Positions 1-11,699 of a stretch of 64,000 bases of DNA are shown here, piece after piece (position 1 is the first letter of the stretch; each line of letters opens with the position of its first letter). The stretch is taken from contig JASANE010005121.1 of the NCBI GenBank assembly GCA_030248225.1, forward strand, positions 98,855-162,854. Direction: 5' to 3'. A program made the position numbers and the translations under genes. Below the pieces are notes generated by a model. The model was not told the origin of the DNA, made no database searches, and was given only the letters and a program-made list of their open reading frames with translations. This DNA is from Trileptium ribeirensis (Eukaryota > Nematoda > Enoplea > Enoplida > Thoracostomopsidae).

Positions 1-1740
1 TACAGCGCGACCCAGTGGGTGGGGAACCAGTCGAGCGAGGGGTGCCCCCTTTTTGATCAAGATTTGACAGAATTTTAGTCCTTGATTTTAGCGGCGCGGA
101 TACTGCACTTACGGGAGCGCGTGGCATCCATCGGACGTCCCAACATCCGCAAGGGCAGTCCCCTTATTTGAGTAAAGCAAAATCGAAATCTGCTAAATAG
201 TGAAAAGCGCCTCGGGCTGATCTCTTCCACACGTCTGCATGCCGAAGAGTGCACCCGGGCTAGAAAACCAAAGAAAGCAAAGGAAAAGAAAAAGAAAAGC
301 TGCGGCGACAACCGCCGACAAAACACACCAGCATTTTCCAAACAACAGCTCGACTGGTCCCGCATCACCGAATGGGCCAGCTCTGTTATACCCGCTAAGA
401 CCCCCCTTTTCTCGGGTTAGCCCCTATACCCGGCTCCCAAACACAAAACAAAAACCTAGCCTAAGCAAGATGAAGAAAACACGCCGACAGCTTGCGGCAA
501 ACAGCGACACAGTGGCCAGCAGCTACACGTGGCCGTGGCTCGCCAAGAAAACAAAACCGCCACGGTGCGGCAAAATTTTATGAGAAGTTTATAGCAGCGC
601 TTGGGGCGTTGTTTTTTGAGCAGGAATATCGGCACATTTTTGCCGATTTCTATGAACGAAAGACAGCCGTCGGTCGGGGGCAGGACCAGAATCATGCCCT
701 GGCAGACCGGCTGCTAGAGAAATTCAAATTTTAATTGTATCTCCCACGAGTGGTCCGTTAGAGGCCGTTTTACGCGTAAGAGAGCGGAAATTTTGATGTC
801 TCTTTTCAGTTCAGGGGATCCTGAGCGACCCGTGGGGTGGGCGGCCCCAGTTTTCGACTAATCAGTTAGGGTGAGACCCGATAAGTGTGTCAAGCTCAAA
901 AAATCGGGGACTTTTAATTATTTCGTGTGTCCTTTTAGGCTTAGAAAATGAGCGCCTGTTCGGGGATCCGTAAGTACTTAATAGGGGATCCGAATTTTTT
1001 GACCCGCCTGGGCAATTTGGCACTCCTAGGGAGTCCTTTATAAGGTTTACTCAACCCCGTTCCCTGGGTTTAACAGAAAGCCCGAAATTTGACTTTTGAC
1101 GCCCTACCGTAAAATAGTACCTTGGAAATTTTGTATCTCGCGATATCCGCTGTTTCACTTCTCCAAAACCGAAAGTTTTTGTTATCTAAATATGATCGAC
1201 TACACTGACCCCGCACATAAATACATATATACGCAATAAGCATTGACGCACAGCAGATATCGGTAATTAATGGTAATGCCACGGCGTGTGCGCTGGGACT
1301 AGGCTCAGGGCGACCAAATGTTTCTCTTGTGACCCAGGATTCATGAAACATCCGTTGGTCCTTGGCCTCTCCGAACGCACACTGTCCTTCACAGCAAATA
1401 TAATTTGCGATACATTTTATAAACAAAGTATTCTATCAATTCATTTTCACGAGGATCGACCGGACACCCCTAACCATCATCTTTCTCTTTCATTTTCGGT
1501 GCCAAAATCATCCCGTGCACCTTCGGGTGGCGGAGTGTGACCTTACAAGTACACAACAAACGAGATACAATATTGTTTATTTCATGGTAACGATAAAATT
1601 ACACAATTCTATCATTTTATATGGAAGTCACACTCCACCGGTATCCGGTCGTCCATTCCCTCCATTCGCCACGAATTTTGCTGCGTTATAGGCGTTTTAC
1701 CAATTCTGTAAAATTCGGGCTGTTACATTTAACGTCAAAA
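1..1740. other. upstream flank, no gene seen
   Basis: This stretch is more GC-rich than most of the window up to about 1.1 kb. Its open frames overlap on both strands, have no recognisable domain and look like chance. The octamer GGGGATCC occurs three times (814-821, 962-969, 984-991). It could contain distal regulatory sequence or a non-coding 5' exon of the downstream gene, but nothing in the sequence proves this. Confidence 0.4.
1532..1636. repeat. short inverted repeat (hairpin or tiny MITE)
   Basis: GGAGTGTGAC at 1532-1541 is the exact reverse complement of GTCACACTCC at 1627-1636, and partial matching extends outward into GGTGG/CCACC. The AT-rich spacer is about 85 bp. The size and layout fit a very small non-autonomous DNA element or a stem-loop. 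No target duplication was identified. Confidence 0.45.
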
Positions 1741-2063
1741 ATTTTTTTATATATAACTTTTTTATATATTTCTTTACTAATCGGTAATTAGCGTTTTGAA
1801 GACGCTGATAAAGGTTATGGCGCGGGCAGGCAAGCGATTGAAACCTACAGAGGTACCGTTGGTTCTCCGGGAGCACTGTGAAACTTAGGGGATCGCTGGT
1901 TTAGAACATGATGAGCCTAGCGGTAAGTGGACACACAAGTTTATGGCACGAAATAATCTGTCGACGAAGAAACCGCTTGGCCTTTAATTCAGTCGGCGCG
2001 AGGCGACTTGGAATCCGTTCGTAATCCTCCCGTTTTATAAACAAGCTTGGCGAAGACTAAGAA

Positions 2064-3572
2064 ATGCTAAATGAACAAATTCCAGAAGGTCCTGACATAC
2101 AATGCCACGTATGTAATCTCGATGAGACTGGGTTTAATTACGATCCGGCGTCTCAGGCTTGTGGGTGGTTTCGGGCAGCAAGTGTATCAGTCGCACTTGG
2201 GAGAAAGCCGTACCAATACTTCAGTACTTGCCCGCGTGTCGACTCAGTGTGTGCCTTTGCCACATTTGTGGTTTTTCGACAGCGCGCAGTTTCCGACCAC
2301 TGCGCCGAAGACTTTGCGGCGGACATATTTTACATACGTACAGTAAGGTGTCCGACCACGGTTGGATGACCGCGGACATATTTGACGATTTTTGTGGCTT
2401 TTTGTGAAATAGTTACAGAACGACCGTTGCTGCTGCTCATGGGTGGTCACACGTCCAATGTGTCTCTGCAAGTGATTATACATGCTCGTGCACAAAATGT
2501 GACAAAGCTGAAACTTCCACCGCACACCACCGATATTTTACAACCTTCGCATTGTGGACCTTTTGGCTGGATGAAATAACGATGGTCTAGTATTTGTCGG
2601 ATGATCTCAGAGACCACGACCGCACTAAGCCCATCAATAGGAGAGGATTTTGCACATTCATTGACCGTTTATTCAGAGAAATCAACTAACAGCATATCAT
2701 CAACGCTTTCGCAACTACGGGCACCTATCCGTGCTATCCAACCAAATACGACAGAAATCGTTTCAAGTCAGAATTGGTCGCAGGCTGGGAAGAGTACGTT
2801 CGTTGAGGAAAGCCCATGCTCACCGATGCTTTCTACGAAGAGCTCACAAAACTGCCCAGTCCTCGTGAGACACTGCGTAGTTTGTCGCCGTAGCACACTG
2901 TTTCTCTTCGAGTTCCAATATCTCTGGCCGCTTTTGCAACACCAATTCCACCGGAGTCTAAACAACCACCGATTTCCTATTTTCCGCAGCTGTCGCATGG
3001 ACTTGTGCCAATTTGGGTCTTGCAGTGGGTAGCTGTTTGGGGTAAATGCGATGTCGGAACCGCCGAATCAGCAACACTCCGACGACAGCTTCTCCTAACC
3101 CCTGAACAGCAGCAATCCAAGGAAGACGAATGGTTAGCTAAGGTGTCTATCAGTCAGAATGAAGAAATGGCTAGCCTCAAGTGAACGGTTGACGTCAAAG
3201 CCGTCTATAAAAGCTGTTGCTTTTAAAGAAGAACGGCGCAATAAGTCAACAAAGTCGACCGCCATGGGCTATCTATCGACTTCAGCCAAATTGCCGGCAC
3301 CTAAAATATGTACAAAACATAAAACAGAAACGGAGTCAGAGAGTGATTTTATCATATCGGATTGCGAATCAGACGCTGGATATGCTACAGTAACAATGAG
3401 CTATCGAGCGTTGACCAAGCATTTATACATCGTACACAAGAAGTTGGTTGAGTTGGAAGCCGCTGATCGACAATTTTACGCAGTCTATTTTGAAGAAACT
3501 GTATATATCGGGCAATTACTCAAAGTTTTTTCGAATGACTATCACGCTCCAAACAACGCTGCGGAGCTGTAG
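2064..3572 (+). pseudogene. degenerate pogo/Tigger-like DDE transposase
   Basis: Fragments of a DDE-type (DDE_1, pogo/Tigger/jerky group) transposase appear in order but in different frames. NLDETGF near 2117 matches the first catalytic Asp motif. QVYQSHLGESRTNTSVLA (2177-2236) matches the conserved core, and HGWMTADIF (around 2359) follows. LLLLMGGHTSN then PPHTTDILQPSHCGPFGWMK (2430-2575) matches the third-Asp region and its signature. A Lys/Ser/Glu-rich tail follows at 3159-3572. The Asp normally found after LLLL is missing (MGG instead of DGH). Several frameshifts and an in-frame stop near 2695 break the frame, so this is a dead copy. The family acts in the nucleus by cut-and-paste transposition at TA sites. 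The terminal inverted repeats were not located, so the element's borders are unknown. Confidence 0.8.
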
Positions 3573-4660
3573 TTCCTGCGGCAGATTCTGCTCTCGCGAG
3601 TTTTCACGTGGCCGAAACGAAAAGACGTTGCAGAAGGCAATATCCGCGAAATTTATATCCAAATTCCGCTTACCAAACTGTCGCTCGTCATTTGCAGCAG
3701 CAACGCTCAAGGGGGTGGGGGGGCGCGTAAGAGCAATACAACAGCAACTATATAGCACTGCAACAATGCATCAATATTGTTTATGCCTCAACAGCATCAA
3801 TATTAAGTACGTACTCCTTATCCATTATGCTTCAACAAGTGTAAATATTCTGGAACAAAGCGACCGAGTGGCGTAGATTTTTACTATAACAACAATGACT
3901 GCATGTTCTCAACTGCGATGGCAACAAAATCCCGTGGCACTCACGTGCGATAGAGTGTAATTTGTCTGATGGAACGTCTGTTTGAAGTAAAATTTGTGAC
4001 ATATTTTCATTTAATGTTACCATAACTGTCCATTTTTCAGGAAATCTATGATTTACATACACGAAAACTGTGCGCAGCTCAGTAACATTATATCCGGTAA
4101 TGCTGATTATCGATTGCGTTTTTTTTCGGTTAAACTGTTTTTTCTTTAGGTAAAAATTTCCGAATAAAAAACACAGTTTTTGTCAATATTTTGCAAAAAT
4201 CGGGAAGTGTTTGACCAAAAAATTGCCGCGATTTTGTGCAGAAAAGACGTGGACATCTTATAGGGACGTGGTAGCGTTGCCTTCGCTGTTCGAATACACG
4301 GCGTCGGCAAACTAAATCCTGCATTTTTTCGGTAACCGGACTATAATTAAATGTTATCGACGAACAAGTTACCGTTTTTGAAATTGAAATATTAATCAAA
4401 GATCGGGAAGCTTCTTTGAAAACTGCTGCCAAATGGGATTTAGTGGCAAATTATTTTCGTTGTTTGCATAATAGCTGCAATTTTTAGTAGTGTTACTTGG
4501 CTACTGATGCTGAAAAAAGCGATGATTGGGGTTGGCACTGCGTGCTTGCCAACGATGGTTTACAGTTCGGATCAACCTATTCTTCTAGAATTACAACCTT
4601 TCGATATTGCGAATGTTATATTTTTTGTCTCCATACTATCCGTCCAATATTGCACATAGC
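3573..4660. other. intergenic, possible remains of the pogo-like element
   Basis: No gene is seen. An oligo-G run (3713-3722) and AT-rich unique-looking sequence follow the transposase relic. Short open frames here lack recognisable motifs. Part of the stretch may be the 3' untranslated part of the dead element. Confidence 0.35.
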
Positions 4661-5015
4661 CTGGCCTGTCCACAGCCCACCGAAAAGTGGGGGGTGGGGA
4701 AATTTCCGTGGGCCCCATGTTCATTCTCGGGGGAAATTTCAAAGTGGGGGGGATAAATTTTGCTTAAAAGTACAAAATATTTTCATGCATTTTTACTACT
4801 GTGAACGTACTTTTAAGCTAAAAACAATATTTTAGCATTATAAATGGTGGTAATTAATGTGTAAAAACAATAAGAACATAAATTTTCAGACAAAAAATTT
4901 TTGGAATTAGCTGAACATGGGAGTTTCGGCCGAGGGGGGGGGGGTGACGAACATGGGGGGATTTGGAAAGTGGGGGGTCCCCGTACCCCCCTCCCCCCCA
5001 CTGTGGACAGGCCAG
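4661..5015. mobile_element. G/C-run-bordered inverted-repeat element (MITE-like)
   Basis: The ends CTGGCCTGTCCACAG (4661-4675) and CTGTGGACAGGCCAG (5001-5015) are perfect 15-bp terminal inverted repeats. Inside each end lie long G or C runs and diverged copies of an AAATTT-containing motif; the middle is AT-rich. There is no coding capacity. The structure fits a non-autonomous DNA transposon of about 355 bp. A diverged relative of its interior lies at 21130-21340. No clear target duplication is visible. Confidence 0.6.
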
Positions 5016-6117
5016 ACAGCTTAGTTTCGGCACGAACACGATTGCTGATTGGGCCAATTACTGCCAAGACATACGGGTGATTCAACACAATCGGACGTGG
5101 CGACGCCGGCGTTTGTGTGGTGAGCGATCGATCGAGAAATTCATGGATCTTATTTTTTAAACGAAGATATAATCGTGGAGTTGGAACAGGAGTTCATTAT
5201 TAGGTGTTTGGGATTACCGAACGCGAAAAGGGCTGTTTCCATTTGTTTCCAGTTCCAGACCGCAGTGGTCATATACTCATAAATATAATATATACGTCGT
5301 CGCATTTTGCCAAATACAATTATCTCGAATCAAAATCGTTCTTGTGTGAGTGGGATACCAAATATTTCCTAGAATCCCTGCGTCTATCGCACCACTAATC
5401 ATTCTGATCGCAATCCTCAAGTCGGTTTCAATGGCTGATCGTTCCGTATGCTTTTTCAGTTCGTACTAACTGTATAGAAGCATTGTATGTATAGTTTGTT
5501 ATCGCTTTGCAACAATTGATATTTTTGGAAGATTTTTTTTCGAGAAAAATTATTTTTCGCTATAACTACCAGGAGATCATTGTTTTTATCAAAACGCGTG
5601 CAAAAAAATTTAGCGGCATTGGATAAGTTTTGATGGATATGAGTTTTCCCCTGTGCGATGGATGATCCAACTTTTGGAGTTAGGCTCCGATCTGTATTCT
5701 TGCCTCTTCAATTTGCTGGAAGATACATCATTTCATTATATGTACGTATATGATGTATGTATGTCATCATTATTCATATATATATAGTGAAGTGAAGTTA
5801 TTTATTTTTCTGTTTGTATAACACTTTACTTATTCACTTTTGGTCCGTAGGCTTTGACCTGTATTTAAGGCTGTTCAATCTGCTGAAACATGCATCATTT
5901 CGTTATATATGTATGTCCTCATCTTTTATATGTAGTGAAGTTTTCTTCAGCCAAATATATTTTCGTGTTTCAGATAAATATGCGTCATGTGCGCATGTTA
6001 TACAATTTTTATATGTTGAATTAAATTTTAGTAATAAAACTTGATATTGCAAAATGCAGATATAATTTAACTAATACTTTTTAAAACTAACGTTGCTTGT
6101 ATGTGGATCTAACAAAC
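5016..6117. other. proximal upstream region of DIP2
   Basis: This is AT-rich non-coding DNA directly before the DIP2 start codon. It presumably holds the promoter and 5' untranslated region, or an intron within it. I cannot place a transcription start or a confident TATA box among the many A/T runs. A diverged duplication occupies 5692-5945. Confidence 0.4.
5692..5945 (+). repeat. diverged tandem duplication upstream of DIP2
   Basis: Two blocks, about 5692-5790 and 5848-5945, share a run of related sequence including (C/A)TGTATT, TTCAAT(T/C)TGCTG, ATCATTTC(A/G)TTATAT and a final AGTGAAGTT. The offset is about 160 bp. It lies only about 200 bp before the DIP2 start codon. Confidence 0.45.
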
Positions 6118-6193
6118 ATGGAAGTGGACGTATCACAATTACCGTGGGAAGTGAAGGAAAAGTTATTTCAGCTGCAGTTGGAGTTGTCTGAAG
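6118..6193 (+). CDS. DIP2: DIP2 exon 1 (start of DMAP1-binding domain)
   Basis: The exon starts at ATG 6118 in a good Kozak setting (A at -3, G at +4) and encodes 25 residues plus the first base of a Gly codon. The peptide contains LPWEVKEKLFQLQLELSEG, the hallmark opening of the DIP2 DMAP1-binding domain, where relatives have a P-x-EVRE-L-ELELELSEG pattern. The donor GTATGT follows at 6194, leaving phase 1. In DIP2 this domain precedes a variable linker and two adenylate-forming domains. The exon is too short to stand out as an open frame and was recognised from the peptide. Upstream non-coding exons are possible. Confidence 0.9.
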
Positions 6194-6850
6194 GTATGTT
6201 CGTTACTATATAAGTAACCTACAAATTATTTGGTGAATAATGGTGTTGTGGCGCTAATACAAACCTGACTCGTTGCTCCAATGTAAATGTTACAATATAT
6301 ATATACTTCTCGACATATCTTATCTGAAACACTGCATTAAGTTTATTTGCGTGGCATATCCAAGTTTGCTTGTATTGCATGTTTTGATGCCAATCTTTGT
6401 GGACATATATCACTTAGAGCGTACATTGATTTATGTTGTTAAAACGGAGCGGGCGAAGCGAACTTAGTTTCCGCCGGGGACGTTAGGGGAAAGTCGTAAA
6501 ATTTCTTTTTGTCTGTCATTCTCACTCATGAGTTATCTTTGGCTAGATGGATTTAGACAAAATGTTTTGTTCGATACCAAAACTAAAGTGATATCGATGG
6601 GCGTTAGGTTACACGCTAAAACATCCGGCCTTGTCTTCCAAGTCGAAATGGCTAAAACTGGCGTATAAGGTTTTTTCTGCCAAATTTGATCATACGGATG
6701 CCATGTTTCAGAGCGCTATCTCGCGACAATGCCAGAAATATATTTTCAAATATAGCATGTTATTGCGTACTTTTACCATACACGATTGTTTATTAGATTA
6801 TGAAGCCCGTTGAAAACGACGATTTTGTTAATTAGACTCCAGTTTGACTA
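6194..6850. other. intron 1, start
   Basis: AT-rich intronic sequence. No gene is seen. A GCGAAGCG-containing segment at 6448-6470 resembles the end motif of other repeats in the window. The short open frames at 6219-6813 have no recognisable motif. Confidence 0.4.
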
Positions 6851-7149
6851 TGTAGTAGTAGTAGTAGTTTATTATCAAGTACTAGCATACGACACACAAT
6901 GATATGGTGCAACTGTTTCAAAGTTTCAATATCATTTGTTTACAAAGTACTCTTCGGGCTCAGACAATCAATTTCAATTTCAAACGATAAAAAACAATAA
7001 AACAACGACCTGAATACAAGAATTGCAATTCTTCGATCGAAGCTGAAAGAAAAAAGGTTCAAATGAACTTTGAAGGAGACTTATGATAATAAAATAGCAG
7101 CTAGCACCATATGATCGCAATTACAAATGGCCGGGGAGGACCGAGGTGG

Positions 7150-9905
7150 TCATCTAAAGCTCCGGCCCCTCAGTTTACTGTTTAAATTCAGTTCTTTCAC
7201 TAGGTTGTTAAACTTATGTACACTGCTGCTGGAGATGACATTATCTGGTAATTCATTCCAAAGAACAGGAAAACCATAAGGAAAGCTATTTTTTACCGTA
7301 TCAGAGGTGGCAAAAGGCACATGCAACTTCAAAGGATGTGAGCGAGGTCCTATATATGCACTAGGCTGGAAAAAAACTGCGGAGTCAACATCTAGCTCAT
7401 TATTCATGATTTTATATCATAGGTTTAAATCCGCGAGAAGTCGTCTCAGTTCTAAGCTTTGTAATTCAAGAGCACTGAGCCTCTGACTATAAGATAAATG
7501 AGCCATGTTGGGAATTCGCTTGGTGTAACTTCTCTGAACACGCTCAATCATATCTATGTCTTTTAGCAAAAATGGAGACCAGACGGGTGTGCCATATTCC
7601 AAAATTGGTCGGACAAAAGCAGTAAACATTTTTACTAAAAAACCAGTTGATCTGGATTTAAAAGCCCTAAAAATATGCGAAGATACAAAATGAGCCTTTT
7701 TGGCAATTTTGGTGCAATGCAAGGAAATCTTCTGGTCAGTTGACACGACAAAACCGAGATCGCAGACACTTGAAACTATTTGAAACCAAAAATATAACTT
7801 GGTAGCGCGTCGCACCTCGGACCAAATATCAGTACTGAGCATTTGTGCGCTGCAATGTTAAGTTGCCACACAGAAGCCCAGGTGGAAACGCTAGTCAAGT
7901 CAGATTGGAGGGTGGCAGAATGGACGCAGTCGAGAGCTACATCCACGAAAAATTTTGCATCATCCGCAAAAAGTGCAACCTTGCTGTCTGTAACATTTTC
8001 GGCAGATCGTTAACATAAATCAGAAAAAGGAGCGGGCCCAACACTGACCCCTGTGGAACACCACTGGTTACTCGGGCCTTGTATGAAGCAATACCATCAA
8101 CATATGTAATTTGGAAGCGGTTACTCAGAAAAGCTTGAATCCAATGAAGTAATTTCCCTGCAATGCCATATTTAGACAGCTTATAAACTAGTTTTTCATG
8201 GCCAACAGAGTCAAAAGCCTTTGCAAAGTCTATATAGCAACAATGGATGCACCTATGTTTCTGACGAAGATTATACCATGAGGTCAGAGTAGAAAGGACA
8301 TTTGTAACTGTAGTTTTTTTTGGCAGAAAGCCGTGCTGCTCTGGAGTAATAATACTATTTCCCACTAAAAATGTTAAAACATCTTTAACTATCCGTTCAA
8401 ATACTTTGCACACAGAGGACGTTAAGCTAATCGGTCTGTAATTTGACACACAAGAATTGTCTCCTTTGCGTTTATAGAGTGGTATAATTCTGGCATCTAA
8501 CCATTGTGTTGGGAGAGTTCCCTCGTTTAAAGAGTCTGTGAAAATACGCATCAGCGGTTTGACTATATAGTTAGCAGTTTTTTAAGTATAAGTGGTGGCA
8601 GTGAATCAGGACCGAAAGAAGTTTTTTCTATAATTTTTTTAATGCAGAAAGAATAAGGAAAATATCGCTTATAGTGTTCTGCGTTTTATTTGGAAATAAG
8701 GGAAGTAAACCATTATCAATTGTAAAAATAGAACAAAAATGTTATTGGAAAATATCAGCCTTTTCTTTGGATGAAAAAAGCAAACCGCCGGGATGGTTTA
8801 GCGGCGGTATATTACTGGCAGAAGTGAATTTCGAGGTATATCACCAGAATTTAGTATTGAAAGCTCAAAATTACTATGTTCGTTATTTAAAATTTCTTTA
8901 GCGCGCTTGGCAGAATCTTTATAAGCTGCTAAATCGTTTGGTGAACGGGAAGACTTATATTTGCGCCAAAGCACAAGCTTGTGCTTATAGGCTTTCCGCA
9001 ATTGCCTGCTAAAGCTATGAGAGCGTCGACGGACTATTTTTGGGGTATATAGATCGATGGCATATAACATGACATGCACAAAAGTCTCGAATGTTTCGCT
9101 TACACCGTTACATCCCGCGAAAAGACTGGACCAATCAATGGTGCTTAAAAAACTATTGATACCAGTAAAATCGCACAATTTATAATTGTAACATGAAAAG
9201 TTGCCTGCAGTTTTTTGATATCACACGTTTAAAATAAAACTCACTTTATTATGGTCGCTAGTTGAAAAAGGTTCGGAAACAGTAACTTGGGATATCAAAT
9301 TTCTGTCGGTGACCAAAATTAAATCCAAAATATTAGATTTCCTTGTTGGATACTGTACACATTGATTTAGGCCCAATGAGTGAAACAATTCAGAAAATCT
9401 TTGCGTGGTAGCATCTGTTCTCGAGCTTTCTAACATAGGTAAATTGAAATCACCTAACACTACCAGATCGAAACCTTCAGCATCATGTTGCAGCTCGTTT
9501 ATAAGCCAATCATCTGCATCATTTGAGCTAAGTGGCGAACGATATATAAGGAAAAAATTAAGCGCCGCTTGTCTATAGTCATATTTACGTTAAGACTCTC
9601 AATGTATCCCTGACGTGAAGCCTTTGAAATGACGCTTATACCTATTTTACACTTTGATAGTATTAAACAGCCGCCGTGTCTTTTTCCAACTCTATCACAA
9701 CGAAAAACATTGTATTTGTTACTCAGGCCTATCAAAGCATCTGAAATTTCAGAATTTAACCACGTTGCTGTGGTAAAAACAACGTCCGGATTTGCAGATT
9801 CAAGCTCAAATGTTAACTCATCAAGCTTATTAGTCAACTCTTGCGCGTTAAAAAGTAAACATTTCGTAAAAGGGGTTTGTACCGTCGAGAAACTGTTTAA
9901 AAAAT
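7150..9905 (-). pseudogene. CR1-like ORF2: endonuclease-reverse transcriptase, frameshifted
   Basis: Order on the minus strand. An APE-type endonuclease spans about 9905-9221, with LLFNAQELTNKLDE, an ATWLN motif, GDFNLP and SDH. A linker covers 9178-8798. The RT N-terminal region has IPPLNHPGGLLFSSKEKAD and TIDNG (about 8800-8680). The RT core (8551-7937) has [29 protein letters not shown] and [22 protein letters not shown] (7968-7950 region) is the catalytic YADD-type motif. A C-terminal region with PILEYGTPVWSP (7842-7417) and FPVLWNELPD (7407-7150) closes the frame. Damage includes a frameshift near 9545, an in-frame TGA at 9223-9221, stops or shifts near 8720-8570, a one-base frameshift just before FADD (about 7990) and another near 7780. 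The enzyme would nick target DNA and prime reverse transcription, but this copy is inactive. Confidence 0.85.
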
Positions 9906-9926
9906 TGTCATCGATGACACCTCGTC

Positions 9927-10718
9927 CTACTGTGGGGGGTCCGTATTCTCACCGGTTACAATTGCCCCGCGAGATATTTTTACGGATTCAGCCTCATTTC
10001 GCCTACGCTTTAGCTCACAACGCAATTTGTAATCTAGGTCGCGCTGACGCTTGGTCAAATCAGGGCGAGCAAATATTCCGCTATATCTGGTAGACCGAAC
10101 CGCCTCGCGAACTCCATTCAAAAAACTGCGTTGAGCGGTGTGTGTATGAAATTTAACATTGACGATACGATTCCGACCAGAGTGTTCAGATCCGGACCGG
10201 AAGGTCTCACTGATTTCAGATCGGGCATTATTCATTTTATCACACAAATCATTTACAAAAGGTTCACACTTATCTTTTTCGTTCAACCCAACAATGACAA
10301 GATTTAATTTCTTTCCATTTGCTTCGATCGCTTCGGCTGCTGACTCTCGAGCTGCCTCGGTAATAGTAGGCAAAACGGCTTGAACGACTTTGGATACAAT
10401 TCGCGCAATGACGTCTTCATCCAACGTTGGAGGAGCAGCAGGAGTGACAGTTGCGGCAGAAAGTTTACTCTCAAAAGCTTTGATACGATCTTCCAAGGAA
10501 TTTATTTTGGATTTACATGGAGAGCAATAAATAGTTATTAAACTTTTCGGTAATTTATTAATTTGTTTATAATTGGCATCGTCACAGCCATAGCATTTAT
10601 AATGAATACTACTATTGCAACGTTCGCATTTAAGTGACCAGTCAAGTTCCTTGACGACAGATTTACAAACGGGACAGTTTTCAGAAGTACTAACACTTGA
10701 AGTACGACTACCAACCAT
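9927..10718 (-). CDS. CR1-like ORF1 protein with PHD zinc finger
   Basis: An intact 263-residue frame upstream of the ORF2 relic. Residues 15-68 form a complete C4HC3 PHD-like set (C15, C18, C31, C34, H39, C42, C65, C68). A short helical or coiled segment follows (SLEDRIKAFESKL, about 74-87), then an Ala-rich region, and then a basic C-terminal half with NLVIVGLNE (about 139-147) resembling LINE ORF1 nucleic-acid-binding regions. In this LINE group ORF1 is thought to bind the element's RNA and package it. Intactness here contrasts with the damaged ORF2 and suggests a fairly recent insertion. ORF1 and ORF2 are separated by only about 20 bases. It is a transposon protein, not a host gene. Confidence 0.75.
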   Translation of the reverse strand: MVGSRTSSVSTSENCPVCKSVVKELDWSLKCERCNSSIHYKCYGCDDANYKQINKLPKSLITIYCSPCKSKINSLEDRIKAFESKLSAATVTPAAPPTLDEDVIARIVSKVVQAVLPTITEAARESAAEAIEANGKKLNLVIVGLNEKDKCEPFVNDLCDKMNNARSEISETFRSGSEHSGRNRIVNVKFHTHTAQRSFLNGVREAVRSTRYSGIFARPDLTKRQRDLDYKLRCELKRRRNEAESVKISRGAIVTGENTDPPQ

Positions 10719-10740
10719 GATGAGTCAATTTAGTCAGGAC

Positions 10741-11699
10741 GTATACTACGTAATTTTTAAGTACAATAATAATATAGTTCATATATAATTCAGAATAACA
10801 ACCTGAATGTTATACCTTTTCAGGAGTTTCAGTGGTTTTACGGCCGGCGAGTCTGATTTTCAAAATGCAATTTGTCTTGATTTGTTTTGTTATGTATTGC
10901 GATGTGTGGAATACGTTAGTTTGGTTATTTAGAGTCCAGCAGTGCTATTTTATGCATTTTCAGTGCTTTTCAACGGGTTTTTCGACGATGAACCCTTTTT
11001 CCGGAATATAGCTTGTCTTCAATATTTTGGTTACGTATAACCTTCAGGGCATCATTGTCTGTGTGTCAGTTTATGGTACGATGAAGACATGGCGTGGCCA
11101 TTTAGAATCTTAAAGTAACTATACCCTTGCTTTTCAAGAGCTTAACGTCTGAATGCGACGATCTTGTCACTTAGAATCCAATATGGTTGCATTCATCACA
11201 TTTCAGGGTTTTTCAAGAGGTTAAAGTGTACCTTCGGCAAACCTAATTTATCGAAAAAAATTCCTGCGGTCAATTATTTGATTATGTTTTGTTTTCTGCG
11301 TTGTCTGATAAGCTGTTTTATATACTATACGTTTTGTATCATGCAGAATAGGCGATGTTCTTTAACTCTTATCAAACCAGCATTATAAGGCTTCAGCGAT
11401 CCACAATTAGGGTGGTATATACATCAAACACAAAACCTGTTACACGGGATTACACTTAATGGTTTCTTGTTGATAAAATCATAATCGCCCCGTTTAACCC
11501 TTGCTTGCGAGACAATGTATTTGCTTGGCATATTTGCAATTAATGATGTGCAAATATCATGGAATTAGAACCGGAACCGGGAAAAAATTTGGTCAATTTA
11601 TCTACAAACTTAAATATACATCTTGAAGTTTTCTAAAATAATTGTCTGTTGATGGAGTAGTTATATATAGATCATTGTCATTTCTATGTATCTTTAAAT
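10741..11699. repeat. intron 1 repeat, partial copy of a Helitron-like family
   Basis: 10787-11470 contains serial related blocks of the type AGT-CCAGCA-TTTTCA-GGGTTTTT-GAACCC-ATATAG, together with GGTGGTATATACATCAAA near 11411. The same blocks occur at about 55950-56640. The common layout suggests two copies of one interspersed element made of internal diverged tandem units. No coding capacity is seen, and the element ends were not resolved here. Confidence 0.4.

Larger units (their letters stand above)
6851..10740 (-). mobile_element. near full-length CR1-like non-LTR retrotransposon
   Basis: Read on the minus strand, the element begins near 10740, has ORF1 (10718-9927) and a broken ORF2 (about 9905-7150) with endonuclease then reverse transcriptase, and ends in a short 3' tail of (ACT)n repeats at 6868-6852. 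A simple-repeat 3' tail, an ORF1 with a PHD-type zinc finger, and ORF2 ending in an F-P-x-W-N-L-P-type motif are features of the CR1/L2/jockey group. It lies in antisense orientation within DIP2 intron 1. It looks quite complete (about 3.9 kb), but several frameshifts and stops in ORF2 make it non-autonomous. Confidence 0.85.

Noticed and set aside
75..740. Overlapping open frames on both strands at the left edge
   Set aside because: They overlap one another in different frames, are compositionally simple (Lys/Arg- or Ser/Phe-rich) and contain no recognisable domain; chance frames in GC-richer DNA.
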